Assembly: GCF_002309535.1 (NCBI RefSeq)
Contig: NZ_CP023275.1
Span: 1,364,001 to 1,428,000, forward strand
Source of the DNA: Sulfurospirillum diekertiae
GTDB taxonomy: Bacteria > Campylobacterota > Campylobacteria > Campylobacterales > Sulfurospirillaceae
Length of the DNA: 64,000 bases
Direction: 5' to 3'
Part shown: one piece after another, positions 17,590 to 26,041 of the stretch
Numbering within the stretch: position 1 is the first letter of the stretch
Layout of the letters: each line of letters begins with the position of its first letter
The notes under the pieces: generated by a model
What the model saw: only the letters and a program-made list of their open reading frames with translations
What the model was told of the DNA's origin: nothing
The model's database searches: none
Translations under genes and position numbers: made by a program

Positions 17590-18249
17590 ATGAATGAAGA
17601 AAAAAAAGAGCTCAGTTGCGCTGAATGTGGAACATTGAATTGCCATAAACATGATAGCCGATATCCAAAGTTTTGTTTAACGACCAATGTTGATGAGCAG
17701 ATGCTGGAAGAATCTCTTGCCTGTTATAAAGAAGAAGAGGGAATGGATCGCAAAATTGCATTGGCGGCAGCAGATATTGAAGGCAAATACTATGGGCAAT
17801 TGACGCGTGTTGAAGAAATATTAGCTTTTGCAAGGCGTATTGATGCAAAGAAAATTGGTATTGCATCCTGTGTTGGCTTGGCAGCCGAGTCTAAAATCTT
17901 TGCTGAGATTCTTAAGGTGAATGGATTTGATGTTTTTATGGCAATTTGTAAAGTAGGTTCCCGCGATAAATGTGATATTGGACTTACTGAAGAACAAAAA
18001 ATTCGCCCCAATACGTTTGAGCCGATGTGCAATCCTGTTCTACAAGCCAAATATCTTAATAAAGCAAAGACAGATATTAATGTTATCATGGGGCTATGTG
18101 TAGGGCATGATTCATTGTTTATAAAATATGCAAAAGCTACCACAACGTATCTTGTAGTCAAAGATCGAGTTTTAGGGCACAACCCTATCGCTGCACTGCA
18201 TTTAACGCAGACGTATTATAAAAAACTTTTAACACCTAAAGTGTATTAA
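17590..18249 (+). CDS. DUF1847 cysteine-rich, probably metal-binding protein
   Basis: A 219-residue protein whose opening CAECGTLNCHKHDSRYPKFC has five of its cysteines, matching the DUF1847 family described as metal-binding. Later conserved parts are RIGIASC-like KIGIASCVGLAAESK, CKVGSRDKCDIGL, EPMCNPVLQA and GLCVGHDSLFIKYAKA, adding more cysteines. Function is unknown; a redox or metal site is inferred from the cysteines. An AAAGG ribosome site stands before the ATG. No partner is evident; the next gene starts 50 bases later. Confidence 0.85.
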   Translation: MNEEKKELSCAECGTLNCHKHDSRYPKFCLTTNVDEQMLEESLACYKEEEGMDRKIALAAADIEGKYYGQLTRVEEILAFARRIDAKKIGIASCVGLAAESKIFAEILKVNGFDVFMAICKVGSRDKCDIGLTEEQKIRPNTFEPMCNPVLQAKYLNKAKTDINVIMGLCVGHDSLFIKYAKATTTYLVVKDRVLGHNPIAALHLTQTYYKKLLTPKVY

Positions 18250-18299
18250 TTGGTTATACACTATTCATAGTGAGAGCATTGAAAGGCGGAAAATACAAA

Positions 18300-19676
18300 A
18301 TGTATTTTTGGATAATGATGATATTTTTCGTACCATTTTCTCTTTTAGGTGTTGAACTATCGTTGGATGAAAATAACTATCTTAAAAATTTAGGTACTGT
18401 TAATGTCTGTGTCGATCCCGATTGGGAACCCTTTGAGATGATAGATCAAAAAGGGAATTATACAGGTATTGGAGCTGATCTTTTGCATTTAGTTGCGCAA
18501 CGTGTTGGGCTTAAGATCACTATCGTACATACAAAAGATTGGGACGAGAGTATTGCTTATTCAAAAGCAGGTAAATGTCAAATGATTAGTTTTCTCAATC
18601 AAACGCCTTATCGAGATAGATGGCTTTTGTTTACAAAACCACATTTTAGTGATCCTAACGTGTTTATTACACGTGAAGAGCACGCTTTTATTGGTGATCC
18701 GCATGATTTGATCAATGAAAGTATTGTGTTCCCAACAGGCACAGCAATGGAAGAGCTTGTACGCACAGAGTATCCAAATCTCAACATTATCACCACACAC
18801 TCTGAGATGGAAGCTTTTCAACTGGTCTCCAACAAAAAAGCAGATATTGCAATGCGCTCACTCATTGTTGCGGCATATACACTGAAAAAAGAAGGAATGT
18901 TTAATCTGAAAATTGCAGGGCAATTACCTGATTATATCAATAAAATGCGTATGGGAGTCATACAAAGTGAACCGATGCTTCGGGACATTTTAGATAAAGG
19001 TATTGCAACAATTAGTGCTGAAGATCGAGCGAATATCGTCAATAAGTATGTTGCAATTCAAGCTCAAACCGTTTACGATTATAGTTTACTTTTCAAAATT
19101 ATTTTTGGGTTTATGGTATTAGGTCTATTGTTTTTATGGCGCTACTATGAGCTCAAAAAATATACTAAAGAGTTAGTGTACCTTTCAGAAACAGATATTC
19201 TTACCAAAATGTATAATCGTATGAAGATCGAAAAAGAGTTAGTTATGCATGTTGAACGTGCTAAAGCCATGAAGTATCCTTTTTCTATATTATTGATTGA
19301 TTTTGATTTTTTTAAGAGTATCAATGACACTTTTGGTCATCCTATTGGTGACAAGGTTTTGATCGAAATGGCAGACCTTATTAAGAAAAGTATTCGCTCT
19401 GATGATAAGATTGGACGCTGGGGCGGAGAAGAGTTTTTAGTGCTTTGTCCACAAAGTAACGAAGATGAAGCTTTAAATATTGCTAGACGTATTCAAATGG
19501 CAATTCATACAGGTATTTTTTCGACCCATGAACATCATACGGTCAGCGTCGGTATACGAACATTAACAGATAAAGATACGCCTTATTCGCTAATATCACA
19601 TGCTGATGATGCATTGTATGAAGCAAAAAATACAGGTCGTGATACGATTTGCTGTTCTTCTTCACCGTCTATTTAA
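18300..19676 (+). CDS. Diguanylate cyclase with periplasmic solute-binding sensor domain
   Basis: Membrane-bound c-di-GMP synthase, 458 residues from ATG 18300 (AAAGGCGG lies 9-16 bases upstream; a GTG 30 bases earlier is less likely). A signal/anchor (MYFWIMMIFFVPFSLLG) is followed by a type-3 solute-binding domain (about 25-255, NVCVDPDWEPFEMIDQKGNYTGIGADLL), one membrane helix (about 270-290) and a GGDEF domain. The active site reads GGEEF (375-379). The inhibitory site RSDD (366-369) is five residues upstream, so activity and product inhibition both look possible. The amino-acid-like ligand is unknown. Confidence 0.92.
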   Translation: MYFWIMMIFFVPFSLLGVELSLDENNYLKNLGTVNVCVDPDWEPFEMIDQKGNYTGIGADLLHLVAQRVGLKITIVHTKDWDESIAYSKAGKCQMISFLNQTPYRDRWLLFTKPHFSDPNVFITREEHAFIGDPHDLINESIVFPTGTAMEELVRTEYPNLNIITTHSEMEAFQLVSNKKADIAMRSLIVAAYTLKKEGMFNLKIAGQLPDYINKMRMGVIQSEPMLRDILDKGIATISAEDRANIVNKYVAIQAQTVYDYSLLFKIIFGFMVLGLLFLWRYYELKKYTKELVYLSETDILTKMYNRMKIEKELVMHVERAKAMKYPFSILLIDFDFFKSINDTFGHPIGDKVLIEMADLIKKSIRSDDKIGRWGGEEFLVLCPQSNEDEALNIARRIQMAIHTGIFSTHEHHTVSVGIRTLTDKDTPYSLISHADDALYEAKNTGRDTICCSSSPSI

Positions 19677-20346
19677 ATAAAATACTTCCTAAACGAATCA
19701 TGTTAGAACCGCAAGCAATCGCTAATTCAAAATCTCCACTCATACCCATTGAACAATATTTTGCACCATGATTTTGTAAAGATTCAAAGATTTTATGTGT
19801 GGTTTCAAAGCTCTTTTGAACAATAGAAGACTCTTCAGTATGTGCTCCAATACTCATGACACCTTTAAGCTGAAGGTGTTTACATGTAAGGCTTATTTGT
19901 TCATACACTTCGATTGCCTGTTCAGGTAGAACGCCCGCTTTTTGTTCTTCATACGCACTATTAATCTGAAGCAGAACGTTCATAGTTTTATTCTTTACAT
20001 GTAAACGTTTGTCGATCTCTTGAGCAAGTTCTAAAGAGCTTAACGAGTGCATTAATGAAGGCTCTAAATCGATGAGCTGATTGATCTTATTGGTTTGCAA
20101 ACGCCCGATAAAATGCCATTCAAGTGGGAGGTGTGCAAGTGCATGAACTTTGTCACTCATATCTTGAATTTTATTTTCACCAAAACAACGTTGACCTGCA
20201 TGGTACATCGCTTCAATCATGGAAGGATCAGCGCTTTTACTTGCTGCAACGATTTTGACAATCAGGTGTTGATCGACACTCAAACGCGCTTTTTCAACGC
20301 GTGTGAGAATATCATCCAAAGTATTTACAAAATTTTTAGTTTCCAT
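19669..20346 (-). CDS. YggS-family pyridoxal-phosphate homeostasis protein
   Basis: PLP-binding alanine-racemase-like barrel protein of the YggS/PROSC family, 225 residues. The cofactor lysine is in KIVAASKSADP near residue 34. Further family blocks are GENKIQD, EWHFIGRLQTNK, MSIGAHTEE and YCSMGMSGDFELAIACGSNMIRLGSILF. Family members keep free PLP levels in balance; they are not racemases. It is the last gene of the murJ block. The start overlaps the end of the rseP-like gene by 11 bases, and its end overlaps the convergent GGDEF gene by 8 bases. Confidence 0.9.
   Translation of the reverse strand: METKNFVNTLDDILTRVEKARLSVDQHLIVKIVAASKSADPSMIEAMYHAGQRCFGENKIQDMSDKVHALAHLPLEWHFIGRLQTNKINQLIDLEPSLMHSLSSLELAQEIDKRLHVKNKTMNVLLQINSAYEEQKAGVLPEQAIEVYEQISLTCKHLQLKGVMSIGAHTEESSIVQKSFETTHKIFESLQNHGAKYCSMGMSGDFELAIACGSNMIRLGSILFK
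19879..19890. repeat. TTTACATGTAAG, one-mismatch copy of the palindrome
   Basis: Inside the YggS-like gene, read on the minus strand as LTCK. Confidence 0.7.
19994..20005. repeat. TTTACATGTAAA palindrome, exact
   Basis: Inside the YggS-like gene, read on the minus strand as RLHVKN; only about 100 bases from a near-exact copy in the same gene. Confidence 0.93.
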
Positions 20347-21394
20347 TGGTTAGCCTGTAAATATCATTAAAAATACTGAGAGCCATAAGACTAAGTAAAA
20401 AGACCCATCCCATGGATGTCATTGCGGTTAACACACGTTCGCTCGGTGCTTTTTTGGTCAGCATTTCGTAGGCATTAAACATAATATGTCCACCATCAAG
20501 AGCAGGAATCGGTAAGAGGTTAAGAACACCAAGGTTCACAGAAATAAGTGCTGTTAAAGCAAAAAGTGCCACAAGACCAGCAGCGCTCGCTTCGGAGGTA
20601 ACTTGAACAATAGAAATAATCCCACCTAATTCTTTAGGCGAAACAACTCCTTCCACAAGTTTTTGAAGACTGGTTAAAATGAGTGTGGTTGCCTTCATAG
20701 TTTGTTCATAAGCAAATCCTGGAAGTTCACTGGCACTATAAACCATTTCAATGGTCTTGCCACTTGGAAGAACACCAATCATTTTCTTCTGTTTTGTCTC
20801 ACCAAACATATTTTTATATTCACTAATTTTAGGCGTCAAAATAATTGTTTGTACACTGCCTGCTCGCTCAACTTTCATGTGCATAGAACCACTATTTTTC
20901 TGAATGAGCATACTCACTTCATCCCATGTTTCAATAAGTTCATTATTAATCATGACAATGCGGTCATTTTCTTGGAGACCTGCCTCTAAAGCAGGGGAGT
21001 TTGGGCTAATCTTACCAATAATCGGGGCAAATTTTGTCACTCCCATCGTACCTACTGCAATAAAAAGTAAAAAAGCAAGTAAGAAGTTCGCAAATGGACC
21101 TGCAAAAAGGATAATAATGCGTTTCCATGGTGATTTGGTCGTATAACTATCGGTATCATAACTGACTTTTGTTGGATCACGATCGTCTTGCCCCTTCATC
21201 TGTACATAGCCACCCAGAGGAATAAGGCTCAGACAATACTCAGTATTACCGACAATTTTTGAAAAGATTTTTTTCCCAAAACCGATGCTAAAAACTTCAA
21301 CGTGAACACCAAAAAAACGTGCAGCAAGAAAATGCCCTAATTCATGAAAAAAAATAAGAAATGAGAGAACCAATATGGAGGTTAGTGTACCCAT
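20336..21394 (-). CDS. rseP: RseP-type site-2 zinc metalloprotease
   Basis: Membrane-embedded protease of the RseP/MmpA family, 352 residues. The zinc motif HELGH is at residues 17-21 in the first helix. The third metal ligand region NLLPIPALDGGHI is in a late helix. A PDZ domain lies between (about 105-190, PNSPALEAGLQENDRIVMINNE). The family cuts membrane-anchored regulators or signal-peptide remnants; the target here is unknown. The ATG at 21394 shares one base with the pgsA stop (TGATG). Confidence 0.93.
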   Translation of the reverse strand: MGTLTSILVLSFLIFFHELGHFLAARFFGVHVEVFSIGFGKKIFSKIVGNTEYCLSLIPLGGYVQMKGQDDRDPTKVSYDTDSYTTKSPWKRIIILFAGPFANFLLAFLLFIAVGTMGVTKFAPIIGKISPNSPALEAGLQENDRIVMINNELIETWDEVSMLIQKNSGSMHMKVERAGSVQTIILTPKISEYKNMFGETKQKKMIGVLPSGKTIEMVYSASELPGFAYEQTMKATTLILTSLQKLVEGVVSPKELGGIISIVQVTSEASAAGLVALFALTALISVNLGVLNLLPIPALDGGHIMFNAYEMLTKKAPSERVLTAMTSMGWVFLLSLMALSIFNDIYRLTNGN

Positions 21395-21936
21395 CAATGA
21401 CTCTCTTTTTTAGTATAACCGATGATATATTCATATCCAGAGTACAACGTAAGTCCAACAGCAACCCACAAAAGTAACTCTGCGTAAGGCCAATTCATCA
21501 TTAAAAAACCGATAGCAATCATCTGAAAAACAGTTTTGACTTTACCAGCCATACTCGCAGCAATATTTTTACCTTCACCCATTGCCGCAACACGAAGTCC
21601 TGTAATAAAAAATTCACGTGTTAGGATGAGAAAAATTGCCCAAGGATTAGCACGGTCAATCATCATAAGCCCTAAAAATGCCGCTAATGTAAGCATTTTA
21701 TCGGCGAGGGGATCCAGAATAGCACCCAGTTGAGTTTTTTGATTCCAGTTGCGTGCAATGTAGCCATCAAAAAAATCCGTTGCACTTGCAATAACGAAAA
21801 TAAGTGCGGCAAAATAATCCAACCAACTTACATGTAAACCTCTAAACAAGGGTAAATCACGATTGACTAAAAGGATAAACATCAGTGGTGCTAAGCCAAT
21901 ACGCATAGAGGCTAGAAGGTTTGGAAGATTCATCAT
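21394..21936 (-). CDS. pgsA: CDP-diacylglycerol-glycerol-3-phosphate 3-phosphatidyltransferase
   Basis: Phospholipid synthesis enzyme that makes phosphatidylglycerol phosphate; 180 residues, integral membrane. The CDP-alcohol phosphotransferase signature is intact: ATDFFDGYIARNWNQKTQLGAILDPLADK, matching D-G-x2-A-R-x8-G-x3-D-x3-D. NLLASMRIGLAPLM at the N terminus is also typical. Two adjacent ATGs (21936 and 21933) are possible starts. It lies between the SDR gene and rseP with overlapping ends. Confidence 0.93.
   Translation of the reverse strand: MMNLPNLLASMRIGLAPLMFILLVNRDLPLFRGLHVSWLDYFAALIFVIASATDFFDGYIARNWNQKTQLGAILDPLADKMLTLAAFLGLMMIDRANPWAIFLILTREFFITGLRVAAMGEGKNIAASMAGKVKTVFQMIAIGFLMMNWPYAELLLWVAVGLTLYSGYEYIIGYTKKESH
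21827..21838. repeat. CTTACATGTAAA, one-mismatch copy of the palindrome
   Basis: Inside pgsA, read on the minus strand as GLHVSW. Confidence 0.7.
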
Positions 21937-22700
21937 TTAAACGTTGTACCACCATCAATCAGCATTGTATGCCCTGTAATCCACGATGCTTTATCTGAAC
22001 AAAGAAATAAACATGCTCCAGCTAAGTCTTGTGGTTGCCCCATACGACCTAAAGGTGAAAGTTTAGCGGTGATATCACGAACCTCTTCATAGTTTGTAAA
22101 AGCTCTTAGGGCATCGGTTTCAATAGGCCCACCACTCACGGCATTGACGCGAATACCTTTACAACCAAGTTCTGCTGCGGCATAACGAACCATCGTTTCA
22201 ACAGCCGCTTTTGCCGTGCCATGACCTGCATAGTTTTCAATATAAACCAAGTTACCCGTAGAAGAAAGAGAAATAATACTTCCTCCTCCTACTTTTTCCA
22301 TACGTTTAGCTGATTCTTGAGCACCCACGACAAAAGCATTGACGGTTGCCGTAAAGATATTGTTGATACCACGAGGTTTAAGTTTCATAAACTTGGTGTA
22401 TCCACCAACCACTGGACGGCCAGAGATGATCGCGTTAGAGATAAAAAAATCTACACGATCAAAATCTTTGTCGATCTCTAAAAAAAGATCTTTGTAGGTC
22501 TCTGGTTCTAAAATATTGAGAGGATATGCTTTGGCTTTAATACCAAATTTTTCTTCTAAGTCTTTCACTTGTTCTTGTGCTAACGCTTCATTTGAATTGT
22601 ACGTAAATGCAATATTCACACCTGCTTGGGCAAATTCATGAACAATGGCTTGACCGATACCTCTGGTACCGCCGCTAATGACAAGTGTTTTTCCCTTCAT
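21933..22700 (-). CDS. Short-chain dehydrogenase, FabL-like enoyl-ACP reductase candidate
   Basis: NAD(P)-dependent short-chain dehydrogenase, 255 residues. The cofactor site is SGGTRGIGQAIV near residue 9. The catalytic Tyr and Lys are spaced Y-x6-K (YAGHGTAK), the spacing of enoyl-ACP reductases rather than the Y-x3-K of ordinary members. The C-terminal half (VNAVSGGPIETDALRAF) strongly recalls Bacillus FabL and its Helicobacter counterpart. Fatty acid elongation is thus the likely role, in line with its place beside pgsA. An alternative is a general reductase. It shares one base with dapA (TAATG). Confidence 0.82.
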   Translation of the reverse strand: MKGKTLVISGGTRGIGQAIVHEFAQAGVNIAFTYNSNEALAQEQVKDLEEKFGIKAKAYPLNILEPETYKDLFLEIDKDFDRVDFFISNAIISGRPVVGGYTKFMKLKPRGINNIFTATVNAFVVGAQESAKRMEKVGGGSIISLSSTGNLVYIENYAGHGTAKAAVETMVRYAAAELGCKGIRVNAVSGGPIETDALRAFTNYEEVRDITAKLSPLGRMGQPQDLAGACLFLCSDKASWITGHTMLIDGGTTFK

Positions 22701-23593
22701 TAAAATCCTTTAATCGTATATTTTTTAAGTGTATTTTCAATGCGTTTCATATTGTCATTACTTGGGGCACACAGTGGTAAACGATATTCCAGTGTTTCAA
22801 GTAAACCAGCAATATACATTGCCGCTTTGATAGGAATTGGATTACTTTCACAGAAAAGTGTTTTATTAATTTCATACAGTGAGTCATTAATGGCTTTAGC
22901 CCCATGAAAATCACCTTTGAGTGCTAAGTGTGTAAGCTCTGCAATTTGGTCAGGTAAAATATTTGATGTGACGGAAATGACACCTGAACCTCCATTGGAA
23001 AGGATAGGGTAGTTAATAGCATCTTCACCACTAAAGACAGAGAGTTTTGGCTGATGTGCAAGCAAATCTACACAGCGATCAATCGAACCGGTTGCTTCTT
23101 TAACGCCAAAGATATTTGGGCATGCTTCGAAGAGTCTAAAGATAGTATCGGGGAGCAAGTCACAGCCTGTACGTCCTGGAACATTATACAAAAGCACAGG
23201 AATATCAACAGAACCTGCAATTGCTTTATAGTGTTGAAAAAGACCCTCTTGCGTTGGTTTGTTATAGTAGGGAGTAACAGAAAGAATGGCATGCGCTCCA
23301 TGTGCTTGTGCAAATTTCGCTAAACCAATCGCTTCATGGGTTGCATTACTTCCAGCACCTGCAAGGACTTTAACATCGCTATTTGCACAGACGTCAACGG
23401 CAATTTCAATACAACGTCGGTGTTCATCATGATCCAGTGTTGCACTTTCACCTGTTGTTCCAACCGGTACAACAACATCTATACCATTTTTAATCTGTCT
23501 TTCTATCAGTTTTGCATATTGAACTTCATCGAGTTTTCCATTTTTAAAGGGTGTGATAAGAGCGGTCATCGCTCCTTGTAACGCCTGTTGCAT
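22700..23593 (-). CDS. dapA: 4-hydroxy-tetrahydrodipicolinate synthase
   Basis: First committed step of lysine and meso-diaminopimelate synthesis: condensation of pyruvate with aspartate semialdehyde. The protein is a 297-residue TIM barrel. Motifs are [14 protein letters not shown] at the N terminus, [18 protein letters not shown], the active-site YNVPGRTG and the Schiff-base lysine in GVKEATGS near residue 162. Diaminopimelate feeds peptidoglycan, consistent with the cell-envelope theme of the block. The M16 protease gene ends 2 bases upstream. Confidence 0.96.
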   Translation of the reverse strand: MQQALQGAMTALITPFKNGKLDEVQYAKLIERQIKNGIDVVVPVGTTGESATLDHDEHRRCIEIAVDVCANSDVKVLAGAGSNATHEAIGLAKFAQAHGAHAILSVTPYYNKPTQEGLFQHYKAIAGSVDIPVLLYNVPGRTGCDLLPDTIFRLFEACPNIFGVKEATGSIDRCVDLLAHQPKLSVFSGEDAINYPILSNGGSGVISVTSNILPDQIAELTHLALKGDFHGAKAINDSLYEINKTLFCESNPIPIKAAMYIAGLLETLEYRLPLCAPSNDNMKRIENTLKKYTIKGF

Positions 23594-23594
23594 T

Positions 23595-24896
23595 TTAATA
23601 ATCCTTTCTTAATATAACTGTGGTAGATGATTGTGGAACTAAATATTTATTGACAACTTTAATTATATCTTCTTTTTTGAGCTTGTTAATCCCCTCTTCA
23701 TAGTTCAAAAGAGGTGTAATGTCACCTTTTGCAAAATAGGAACCAAAAAGGGTTGCAAGATCGCTAGAACTTTCTAAATTATGAATAAAATCAGCTTTTG
23801 TATTGATCTTAATCTTTTCAATATCTTTATCACTGACATCGTCTTTTTTAAGGCTATCAATAATTTTGAGTATTTCAGTTTCAACACTTTCTGCTTTTAC
23901 ACCTGGATTACAGACCGCTAAAAATAAAAAGACAGAGGGATCTTTTGCTTCCATTGCATAGCCATAGATTTGATTGACCAGTTTCTTTTCATCTACTAAA
24001 ATACGGTGTAGCTTGCTACTTTTTCCACTGCTTAAAAGCTCACTTAAAGCAGAAAGTGCCACTTGGTCTTCGTGTAGAAAATTTGGAATTTTATAGGCAA
24101 TAGCCACCATTTCAACTTCACTCTCTTTTTTAATAAAAAGACGTTTTGCACCATCTTGTTGTGGTTCAACTTGATGATGTACCTTTGGAAGAGGCGTAGA
24201 ATTTTTAATGTCACCAAAATATTTTGTAACATTTTTGAAAACATCTTCGGGTTCAATGTCACCCGCAACCACAACAATGGCATTTGAAGGTTGATAGTAT
24301 TTTGAGTGAAAACTACGAATATCTTCAATGCTCCAATTTTTTATATCATCTATAAAACCAATGGGTGTCCAATGGTATGGATGGTAGGTAAAGGCATTAT
24401 TGAAAAGTCTAAAGTAGAGATAACCAATGGGTGAATTATCCGTTCTCCATAGCCTCTCTTCTAGAACAACATTACGTTCTGGTTGAAATTCTTCATCAGT
24501 GAGTTTAAGATTTTGCATCAGTTCTGCAAAAAGCTCCAATGATTTTGGTAAATTTTTGGATGAACTTTTGATGAAGTAATGCGTGTAATCAAAACCTGTT
24601 GATGCGTTATTCACGCCACCAAAGCCTTTAACAATTTCATCAAATTCACCGGTCTTAAGGTTCTTAGTCGATTTAAAATTAAGGTGTTCAAGCATGTGGG
24701 CTATACCACTTTTACCCATAATCTCATTGCCGCTACCGACTTTATAAAAAATATCTGTCGTAATAACATCGCTTTTATTATGCATGGGAATGACAACAAT
24801 TTGAAGTCCATTCTCCAATGTTTTAGTAAAGTGCTCAGGTAGAGAGTTAGCCATTAATGCTCCTAAAAATAGTAAAAATAGTAGTATCTGTTTCAT
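23595..24896 (-). CDS. M16-family zinc protease
   Basis: A 433-residue secreted or periplasmic metallopeptidase of the pitrilysin (M16) family. A signal peptide ([18 protein letters not shown]) precedes the inverted zinc motif HMLEH near residue 66, with the third ligand in NVVLEERLW about 75 residues later. The C-terminal M16 domain follows. The same gene type occupies this place between pyrD and dapA in Campylobacter. Substrate unknown. The start lies 7 bases after the pyrD stop. Confidence 0.93.
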   Translation of the reverse strand: MKQILLFLLFLGALMANSLPEHFTKTLENGLQIVVIPMHNKSDVITTDIFYKVGSGNEIMGKSGIAHMLEHLNFKSTKNLKTGEFDEIVKGFGGVNNASTGFDYTHYFIKSSSKNLPKSLELFAELMQNLKLTDEEFQPERNVVLEERLWRTDNSPIGYLYFRLFNNAFTYHPYHWTPIGFIDDIKNWSIEDIRSFHSKYYQPSNAIVVVAGDIEPEDVFKNVTKYFGDIKNSTPLPKVHHQVEPQQDGAKRLFIKKESEVEMVAIAYKIPNFLHEDQVALSALSELLSSGKSSKLHRILVDEKKLVNQIYGYAMEAKDPSVFLFLAVCNPGVKAESVETEILKIIDSLKKDDVSDKDIEKIKINTKADFIHNLESSSDLATLFGSYFAKGDITPLLNYEEGINKLKKEDIIKVVNKYLVPQSSTTVILRKDY

Positions 24897-24902
24897 TGTT
24901 TA

Positions 24903-25967
24903 TCATCTCCTATCGCTTCCTATAACTTCACTAATATGATTAAATCCATCTTTTTCCATGCGCTCCAAAATACCAAGATTGATTGCACGGTTAAGAGAAG
25001 GTCCTTTAAAAATGAATGCCGAATAAATTTGAATCAAACTTGCTCCCGCTTTCAGTCTTCGGTAGGCTTCATCCGCTGAATCAATACCCCCAACTGAAAT
25101 GAGTGTCGTTTTGCCAAAAAACTCTTTCGCGAGAGCTTCAAACATGACAAAACTTTTTTCTGTTAGCACTTTGCCGCTCAGACCACCAAAGTCTCTTGCA
25201 TTGGGAATCAAAGAATAGTCAACGGTTGTGTTGGTTGCTACGATTCCCGCAGCTCCATTTTCAAGGGCCGTTGAGCTTACATGTAAAGCATCATTGATCT
25301 CAAGATCGGGTGCAATTTTAAGAAGTACCGGTTTTAAGGTTAACTCTTTTGCCATCACAAAAAGATCTTTAATAAATTGCTCATTCTGCAAATCTCGAAG
25401 ACCTGGAGTATTCGGAGAAGAGATATTGATGACCAAATAATCGCTTAAATCTTTAAAGCGTTTAATTAACTTTTCGTAGTCTTTGAGTGCATTTTCAACC
25501 GTAGTCGTTTTGTTTTTTCCTATATTGGCACCTAAAGGTGTTGCAAAGGGGTAAAGTGACTCTAAGCGCGTGCCGACTTTATACATACCTTCATTATTAA
25601 AACCCATTGCATTTTGAATAGATTCTTGTTCTACATAGCGAAAAAGTCTTGGTTTGGCATTACCACTTTGAGGCTCAGGTGTAATCGTACCATACTCAAT
25701 ATGACCAAATCCAAGGGCTGTGAGCATTTGAATCATCGTTGCATTTTTATCAAAACCTGCACCAAGACCCAAAGGATTTAAAAATGTTTTACCAAAAATA
25801 GTTTGTTCCAAACGTTTATCATGAATAAAAAAATGCTCAGCCAATGGTGAAAGAATAAAAGGAGCATAGTTAGCACCATTCTTAAAGAAAAATTCTGCAA
25901 TGTGGTGAGCATTCTCTGGAGAGAAGTTAAACATGAATTTTTTCATCAGACCATAATAATCAAACAT
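24903..25967 (-). CDS. pyrD: Dihydroorotate dehydrogenase, class 2 (quinone)
   Basis: Membrane-associated flavoenzyme oxidising dihydroorotate to orotate with quinone as acceptor, 354 residues. The N-terminal helical extension (about 1-45), typical of class 2, is present. FMN and substrate motifs are PLGLGAGFDKN, NISSPNTPGLRDLQ with the catalytic Ser, VATNTTVDY, GGLSGKVL and SVGGIDSADEAYRRLKAGASLIQIYS. Pyrimidine synthesis. A 74-base gap separates it from the msbA-like gene. Confidence 0.96.
   Translation of the reverse strand: MFDYYGLMKKFMFNFSPENAHHIAEFFFKNGANYAPFILSPLAEHFFIHDKRLEQTIFGKTFLNPLGLGAGFDKNATMIQMLTALGFGHIEYGTITPEPQSGNAKPRLFRYVEQESIQNAMGFNNEGMYKVGTRLESLYPFATPLGANIGKNKTTTVENALKDYEKLIKRFKDLSDYLVINISSPNTPGLRDLQNEQFIKDLFVMAKELTLKPVLLKIAPDLEINDALHVSSTALENGAAGIVATNTTVDYSLIPNARDFGGLSGKVLTEKSFVMFEALAKEFFGKTTLISVGGIDSADEAYRRLKAGASLIQIYSAFIFKGPSLNRAINLGILERMEKDGFNHISEVIGSDRR
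25276..25287. repeat. CTTACATGTAAA, one-mismatch copy of the palindrome
   Basis: Inside pyrD, read on the minus strand as ALHVSS. Confidence 0.7.
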
Positions 25968-26041
25968 CTTTTATTTCCTTCAATATAAAGTACGCGATTA
26001 TACTCCACTAAAGATAAAAGATGGTTGATTTTAGCCCTTTT

